A stretch of DNA of 10,312 nt from DASUBN01 sp035691665. Its GTDB lineage: Bacteria > Pseudomonadota > Gammaproteobacteria > Natronospirales > REEB76. Below, piece by piece: positions 5,847-10,312 of the stretch. The notes beneath the pieces are model-generated. The model saw only the letters and a program-made list of their open reading frames with translations. It was not told the origin of the DNA and ran no database searches. The stretch lies in assembly GCA_035691665.1 (NCBI GenBank), contig DASSIS010000070.1, positions 1 through 10,312 of the forward strand, given 5' to 3'. Made by a program: the position numbers and the translations under genes. The stretch's first letter is position 1, and each line of letters opens with the position of its first letter.

Positions 5847-8213
5847 ATGGCAGACGAACTGGTCAACATCGAGATCGACGGCAAGCCGGCCAAGGCGCGC
5901 AAGGGTGAGATGATCATCCAGGTCGCGGACCGCGAGGGCGCCTACATCCCGCGCTTCTGCTACCACGAGAAGCTTTCGGTGGCGGCCAACTGCCGCATGT
6001 GCCTCGTCGAGCAGGAGAAGGTGGGCAAGCCGGTGCCGGCCTGCGCCACGTCGGTGATGGAAGGCATGAAGGTGTTCACCCGTTCGGTGCGGGCCATCGC
6101 GGCGCAGCGCGCCACCATGGAGTTCCTGCTCATCAACCATCCGCTGGACTGTCCGATCTGTGACCAGGGCGGCGAGTGCGAGTTGCAGGATCTGGCCATG
6201 GGCTACGGCCGCGACATCTCACGCTACACCGAGCAGAAACGCGTGGTGAAGGACGAGGACATCGGACCGCTCGTGTCCACGGACATGACGCGCTGCATCC
6301 ACTGCACCCGTTGCGTGCGCTTCGGCCAGGAGATCGCCGGCATCCAGGAGATGGGCGGCACCGGCCGCGGCGAGAACCTGCGCATCGGCACCTACATCGG
6401 CAAGGCCGTCAAACACGAGCTCTCGGGCAACATCATCGACCTGTGCCCGGTGGGCGCGCTCAACTCCAAGCCCTTCCGCAACCGCGGCCGCGGCTGGGAG
6501 ATGACCCAGGTGGAGACCGTGGCGCCCCACGACTGCCTGGGTTCCAACGTCTACGCCCACGTGCTGCGCGGCCGCTACATGCGAGCCGTGCCCAAGATCA
6601 ACGAAGCCCTGAACGAGACCTGGCTCTCGGACCGCGACCGCTTTAGTTACGCCGGCATCGACAGCGAGGACCGCTTGCTGAAGCCCATGGTGAAGAAGGG
6701 CGGCAAGTGGCAGGAGACGGACTGGGAGACCGCGCTGGAAGCGGCCGTCAACGGTCTGCGTGAGAACCTGACTAAAGGCGGCGACGCGGTCGGCGTCCTC
6801 GCCAGCCCCAGCGCCACGGTCGAAGAACTCTATCTCCTGCAGAAACTGGCCCGCGGCATCGGCATTCCGAACATCGACGTGCGCCTGCGTCAGGCGGACT
6901 TCCGGGACGATGCGGCCGAGCCCCTGTTCCCCTGGCTGGGGCATGAGGTGCAGGCCCTCGAGAGCCTCGAGTCCGCGCTGCTGATCGGTTCCAACCCCCG
7001 CAAGGAAGTGCCGCTGCTGGCGCACCGCCTGCGCAAGGCGGCCCTGAAGGGCGGGGCGATCATGTTCCTCAACCCGCGCCGCTACGAAGCGCTGCACGCC
7101 GTCGCCGCCTACGCCCTGGCTTCGGCTCAGGAACTCCCGGCCGCGCTCGCGGCGGTGCTGAAGGCCACGGGCAAACCCGTGCCAGCGCACCTCAAGGATT
7201 TCGTCGCCGCCCAGAAGCCGGACGCGGAGCAGACCAAGATCGCCGAACAGCTCGCGAAGGGCGAGCGCAAGGCGGTGCTGCTGGGCCATATCGCCCTGCG
7301 GCATCCCGCCTATGCAGACATCCGCGCCATCGCTGCGGCCCTGGCGGAAGCCACCGGCGCCAAGCTCGGTTACCTCTCGGAAGGCGCCAACAGCGCCGGC
7401 GCCTGGCTCGCGGGCGCGCTGCCCCACCGCAACGCCGGCGGCCGCACCCTGGATAAGCCAGGCCGCAATGTCCGGGCCATGCTGGAAGTGCCGCGCAGCG
7501 CGTATCTGTTGCTCGGCACCGAGCCGGAGCTGGACTGCTGGGACGGCGCCCAGGCCCTGAAGGCCCTCAAGGATGCCAAGCACGTGGTAGCCGTCACCAG
7601 CTACGTGAGCGACGCCATGCGCCAGTACGCCTCGGTGCTGCTGCCCGCCGCCGCCCACGGGGAGACCTCCGGTACCTTCGTGAACGCCGAAGGCCGCTGG
7701 CAGAGCTTCACCGGCGTGGTGAAGCCCTTGGGCGAAGCCCGCCCCGCCTGGAAGGTGCTGCGGGTGCTCGGCAACCTGTTCGAGCTCAGGGGCTTCGAAC
7801 AGGTCTCGTCCGAGGAAGTGTTGAAGGAACTCAAGGACACGGTGGGCGAGGTGCATGCGGACAACCGCTACACCGGCAGCCGCACTGTGACCACGGCGCC
7901 CGCCGCGAAGGGCTTCCTGCGCGCCGCGGAGACGCCGCTCTATGCCGTGGACGCCCTGGTGCGCCGCGCGGCGCCGCTGCAGCAGACCGCCGACGCGGAC
8001 GTGGGCTACGCCCACCTCGCGCCAGAAGACGCCAAGCGCCTGAAGCTCGCCGCCGGCGACAAGCTCAATCTGCGCCATGACGGCGCGCGCCTCACCCTGC
8101 CCGTGAAGCTCGACGAGAGCATCGCGGCCGGCGAAGTGTGGGTGCCGGCGGGTCTCGCCGCTACGCTGGCATTGGGCCCGATGTTCGCTGCCGTCGAACT
8201 GGAGAAGGCATGA
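5847..8213 (+). CDS. nuoG: NADH-quinone oxidoreductase subunit G (75-kDa), N7 site lost
   Basis: Largest peripheral subunit (788 residues), relaying electrons from NuoF towards NuoI. Domains in order: a [2Fe-2S] ferredoxin domain with N1b ligands Cys38, Cys49, Cys52 and Cys66; the His-Cys3 cluster N5 with His98, Cys102, Cys105 and Cys111 (LINHPLDCPICDQGGEC); the N4 site with Cys150, Cys153, Cys156 (RCIHCTRC) and Cys200 (DLCPVGAL). A molybdopterin-oxidoreductase-like region from about 220 to the end follows; it no longer binds molybdenum in this family. The optional N7 motif (CX2CX3CX27C) is reduced to Cys230, with Ser233, Ala237 and Ser261 at the other positions. The frame is open for 212 codons upstream through nuoF, but the ATG at 5847 begins the ferredoxin domain, 20 nt after nuoF, with a modest GGAAG site. 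The C-terminal third is Ala/Leu-rich and less conserved. Confidence 0.97.
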   Translation: MADELVNIEIDGKPAKARKGEMIIQVADREGAYIPRFCYHEKLSVAANCRMCLVEQEKVGKPVPACATSVMEGMKVFTRSVRAIAAQRATMEFLLINHPLDCPICDQGGECELQDLAMGYGRDISRYTEQKRVVKDEDIGPLVSTDMTRCIHCTRCVRFGQEIAGIQEMGGTGRGENLRIGTYIGKAVKHELSGNIIDLCPVGALNSKPFRNRGRGWEMTQVETVAPHDCLGSNVYAHVLRGRYMRAVPKINEALNETWLSDRDRFSYAGIDSEDRLLKPMVKKGGKWQETDWETALEAAVNGLRENLTKGGDAVGVLASPSATVEELYLLQKLARGIGIPNIDVRLRQADFRDDAAEPLFPWLGHEVQALESLESALLIGSNPRKEVPLLAHRLRKAALKGGAIMFLNPRRYEALHAVAAYALASAQELPAALAAVLKATGKPVPAHLKDFVAAQKPDAEQTKIAEQLAKGERKAVLLGHIALRHPAYADIRAIAAALAEATGAKLGYLSEGANSAGAWLAGALPHRNAGGRTLDKPGRNVRAMLEVPRSAYLLLGTEPELDCWDGAQALKALKDAKHVVAVTSYVSDAMRQYASVLLPAAAHGETSGTFVNAEGRWQSFTGVVKPLGEARPAWKVLRVLGNLFELRGFEQVSSEEVLKELKDTVGEVHADNRYTGSRTVTTAPAAKGFLRAAETPLYAVDALVRRAAPLQQTADADVGYAHLAPEDAKRLKLAAGDKLNLRHDGARLTLPVKLDESIAAGEVWVPAGLAATLALGPMFAAVELEKA

Positions 8214-9337
8214 TGGATGCCCTCTGGCACGGCCTGCTGAACTTCTGGGACGCGCTGCCCCAGGCCTGGCAGCTCGTGATCCGCTCCGTGGCGGGCATCA
8301 TCGCCATCATGATCCCGTTGATCCTCTCCGTGGCCTACCTCACGCTGGCCGAGCGCCGTGTCATCGGCTTCATGCAGGTGCGCATGGGACCGAACCGTGT
8401 CGGGCCCTGGGGCCTGTTCCAACCCTTCGCCGATGTGTTCAAGCTGGTGTTCAAGGAGATCGTGCTGCCGGAGAAGGCCAACATCTTCATCTTCCTGGTG
8501 GCACCGGTGATCTCCATCGGCACTGCGTTCGCTGCCTGGGCGGTGGTGCCCTTCAACAACGACTGGGTGCTCGCCAACATCAACGCCGGGTTGCTCTACA
8601 TCCTGGCGCTCACGTCCTTCGGCGTGTACGGCGTGATCCTCTCCGGCTGGGCCTCCAACTCCAAGTACGCGTTCCTGGGCGCCATGCGCTCCGCGGCGCA
8701 GATGGTCTCCTACGAGATCGCCATGGGCTTCGCGCTGGTGGGCGTGCTCATGGTGAGCCAGAGCCTGAATCTCAAGGACATCGTGCTGGGCCAGTCGGGC
8801 GGCATCAGCCACTGGTACCTGTGGCCCTTGCTGCCGCTCTTCGTCATCTACTTCATCTCCGGCGTGGCCGAGACCAACCGTGCGCCCTTCGATGTGGCGG
8901 AAGGCGAGTCGGAGATCGTGGCCGGTTTCCACGTGGAATATTCCGGCACCGCCTTCGCCACCTTCTTCCTGGCGGAGTACGCCAACATGATCCTGGTGGC
9001 GGCGCTCGCCAGCCTCATGTTCCTGGGCGGCTGGCTGTCGCCGTTCCAGGGTCTCAGCGACGGCCTGCTCGGCGCCCCGAGCCTGTTCTGGTTTATCGTG
9101 AAGATCTGCTTCTTCCTGTACCTCTACCTGTGGTTCCGCGCTACCTTCCCGCGCTACCGCTACGACCAGATCATGCGTCTCGGCTGGAAGGTGTTCATCC
9201 CGCTCACCATCCTGTGGTTGTGCGTGCTGGGCTTCGTGATCGTCATGGGCGTGCCATTGACCGTGTTCGGCGCCTGGACCGTGGCCGCCGCGGTGCTGCT
9301 CATGCTCGTCAACTTCGCCCTGTCGCGACGCGCCTGA
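8210..9337 (+). CDS. nuoH: NADH-quinone oxidoreductase subunit H (ND1-like)
   Basis: Integral membrane subunit that forms the quinone channel floor and links it to the proton path (mitochondrial ND1). The 375 residues are strongly hydrophobic with eight or nine predicted helices. Signatures are AERRVIGFMQVRMGPNRVGP (47-66), GVAETNRAPFDVAEGESE (218-235), with the acidic residues of the E-channel, and FRATFPRYRYDQIM, the ND1 C-terminal motif. The protein is longer than the 325-residue E. coli form, partly because about 20 extra hydrophobic residues follow the final IPLTILW segment. Two consecutive ATG codons (8210, 8213) are possible starts. The first gives an ATGA overlap with nuoG, the second a one-base overlap. 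GGAG at 8201-8204 is 5 or 8 nt away, so either is plausible. Confidence 0.97.
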   Translation: MMDALWHGLLNFWDALPQAWQLVIRSVAGIIAIMIPLILSVAYLTLAERRVIGFMQVRMGPNRVGPWGLFQPFADVFKLVFKEIVLPEKANIFIFLVAPVISIGTAFAAWAVVPFNNDWVLANINAGLLYILALTSFGVYGVILSGWASNSKYAFLGAMRSAAQMVSYEIAMGFALVGVLMVSQSLNLKDIVLGQSGGISHWYLWPLLPLFVIYFISGVAETNRAPFDVAEGESEIVAGFHVEYSGTAFATFFLAEYANMILVAALASLMFLGGWLSPFQGLSDGLLGAPSLFWFIVKICFFLYLYLWFRATFPRYRYDQIMRLGWKVFIPLTILWLCVLGFVIVMGVPLTVFGAWTVAAAVLLMLVNFALSRRA

Positions 9338-9344
9338 GGCCGCC

Positions 9345-9833
9345 ATGAACGCATTACGCAGTTGGATGAAGAGCCTGTTGCTGACCGAGCTGCTGCAAGG
9401 CATGGCGCTCACGCTCAAGTTCTTCTTCGCGCCCAAGTTCACCATCCGTTACCCCGAAGAGCACACGCCGAAGTCGCCGCGCTACCGCGGCCTGCATGCC
9501 CAGCGCCGCTATCCGAACGGCGAGGAGCGGTGCATCGCCTGCAAGCTCTGCGAGGCGGTGTGCCCGGCGCTGGCCATCACCATCGATTCCGAGATGCGCG
9601 AGGACGGCACGCGCCGCACCACGCGCTACGACATCGACCTGTTCAAGTGCATCTATTGCGGCTTCTGCGAGGAGGCCTGCCCGGTGGACGCCATCGTCGA
9701 GACCAGCATCACGGATTTCCATTTCGAGAAGCGCGGCGAGCAGATCATGACCAAGGAGAAGCTCCTGGCCGTGGGCGACAAGTTCGAGCCGCAGATCGCC
9801 GCCGACCGCGCGGCCGACGCGCGCTACCGCTAG
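9345..9833 (+). CDS. nuoI: NADH-quinone oxidoreductase subunit I (TYKY, clusters N6a/N6b)
   Basis: Ferredoxin-like subunit with two [4Fe-4S] clusters that carries electrons from NuoG towards N2 in NuoB. The 162 residues start with an amphipathic membrane-contacting helix (about 5-28), then KFTIRYPEE and SPRYRGLHAQRRYPNGEERC. The two ferredoxin motifs are Cys63, Cys66, Cys69, Cys73 (CIACKLCEAVCP) and Cys102, Cys105, Cys108, Cys112 (CIYCGFCEEACP). By the ferredoxin rule the fourth cysteine of each motif ligates the other cluster. VDAIVETSITDF after the second motif is a family mark. It begins 7 nt after nuoH. The GAGG serving as Shine-Dalgarno (9336-9339) overlaps the nuoH stop, and the length is usual for the family. 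Confidence 0.98.
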   Translation: MNALRSWMKSLLLTELLQGMALTLKFFFAPKFTIRYPEEHTPKSPRYRGLHAQRRYPNGEERCIACKLCEAVCPALAITIDSEMREDGTRRTTRYDIDLFKCIYCGFCEEACPVDAIVETSITDFHFEKRGEQIMTKEKLLAVGDKFEPQIAADRAADARYR

Positions 9834-9841
9834 GGGAAAGC

Positions 9842-10312
9842 ATGGTTCAGGAGATCATATTCAGCGTGCTGGCGGCGATCCTCATCGGATCAGCGCTCGG
9901 CGTCATCACCGCCCGCAACCCGGTGCACTCAGCCCTGTTCCTGGTGCTGGCCTTCGTCACCAGCGCCGGCCTGTGGCTGCTCATGGAAGCCGAGTTCCTC
10001 GGCATCGTACTGGTGCTGGTCTACGTGGGCGCGGTCATGGTGCTGTTCCTGTTCGTGGTGATGATGCTCGACATCAACACCGCGACGCTGCGGCACGGCT
10101 TCATCCGCTACGCCCCCATCGGCGCCCTGGTGGCGGTGGTCATGGCCGGCGAGATCGGCTACGTGGTCTGGTCCCAGAAGCTCGGCGTGAGCTTCGGCAC
10201 GCCGGTGGCGCACGGTCCCGACTACAGCAACACCCGTGAGCTCGGCAACATCATCTACACCACCTATGCCTTCCCCTTCGAGATCGCGGCGGTGATCTTG
10301 CTGGTCGGCATC
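9842..10312 (+). CDS. nuoJ: NADH-quinone oxidoreductase subunit J (ND6-like), 3' end beyond the window
   Basis: Membrane subunit of the proton-pumping arm (mitochondrial ND6). The frame from ATG 9842 stays open to the right edge, giving 157 codons with no stop, so the C-terminus is missing. Hydrophobic helices are seen at about 3-23, 30-48, 54-76, 90-110 and from about 142. TARNPVHSALFLVLAFV (23-39) and EFLGIVLVLVYVGAVMVLFL (51-70), continuing FVVMMLDI, are the ND6/NuoJ signatures. Tyr61 and Gly63 lie in the third helix where the family has its flexible pi-bulge, and Glu147 in FPFEIA is a family mark. AGGGG (9832-9836), 5 nt before the ATG, overlaps the nuoI stop TAG. E. coli NuoJ has 184 residues, so only a short tail should be missing unless it is extended. 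nuoK is expected next. Confidence 0.96.
   Translation, partial: MVQEIIFSVLAAILIGSALGVITARNPVHSALFLVLAFVTSAGLWLLMEAEFLGIVLVLVYVGAVMVLFLFVVMMLDINTATLRHGFIRYAPIGALVAVVMAGEIGYVVWSQKLGVSFGTPVAHGPDYSNTRELGNIIYTTYAFPFEIAAVILLVGI

Noticed and set aside
6219..8078. A 619-codon open frame on the minus strand opposite nuoG
   Set aside because: It lies wholly antisense to a gene with full family motifs, has the Ala/Arg/Gly/His/Val-rich composition expected of the complement of high-GC codons, and shows no recognisable domain.
8006..9445. A 479-codon minus-strand open frame opposite nuoH, and a 401-codon one opposite nuoD (2754-3959)
   Set aside because: The composition is dominated by His, Gly, Glu, Gln and Arg runs typical of antisense shadows of high-GC membrane or enzyme genes. 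There is no domain, no clear ribosome binding site, and the frame crosses several real gene boundaries.
1..10312. A mobile element, integration site at the tRNA, CRISPR array or novel system
   Set aside because: No transposase or integrase, no repeated tRNA 3' end, no regularly spaced repeats and no unassigned coding stretch were seen. The DNA after the tRNA leads straight into the conserved nuo operon.

Overview
The window is a high-GC (about two-thirds G+C by eye, not counted) bacterial chromosome segment with every gene on the plus strand. It reads: 3' part of tpiA, secG, a tRNA-Leu(GAG) gene, then nuoA-nuoB-nuoC-nuoD-nuoE-nuoF-nuoG-nuoH-nuoI and the first 157 codons of nuoJ, which runs off the right edge. 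Separate nuoC and nuoD genes, the tpiA-secG-tRNA-Leu-nuo order, and an insertion in NuoC carrying a GFSRGV motif point to a high-GC gammaproteobacterium outside the enterics. A betaproteobacterium is less likely but not excluded. This placement rests on remembered family features, not on a search.

Positions 1-976 hold the end of triosephosphate isomerase (glycolysis) and the complete small SecYEG translocon subunit SecG. Positions 977-1237 hold a possible -10 element, small hairpins, the 85-nt class II tRNA-Leu with encoded CCA, and a GC-rich leader with two strong stem-loops that ends at the nuoA ribosome binding site. From 1238 to the right edge is the nuo operon for proton-pumping NADH:ubiquinone oxidoreductase (complex I). 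Its genes overlap or lie within 20 nt of each other, as expected for one transcript with coupled translation.

The complex I genes present cover the NADH dehydrogenase arm (NuoE, NuoF, NuoG; FMN and clusters N1a, N3, N1b, N5, N4), the connecting/quinone module (NuoB, NuoC, NuoD, NuoI; clusters N2, N6a, N6b) and the first membrane subunits (NuoA, NuoH, NuoJ). The antiporter-like subunits NuoL, NuoM and NuoN and the small NuoK are expected beyond the right edge. All cluster ligands I looked for are present, except that NuoG has lost the optional N7 cluster motif.

I found no mobile element, CRISPR array, defence system or unrecognised protein gene. This is an ordinary, well-conserved housekeeping region. 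What deserves a second look is modest: how nuo is transcribed behind a tRNA with no visible promoter of its own, the paired stem-loops in the nuoA leader, the vestigial N7 site, an extra cysteine near the NuoE cluster, and the NuoC insertion.
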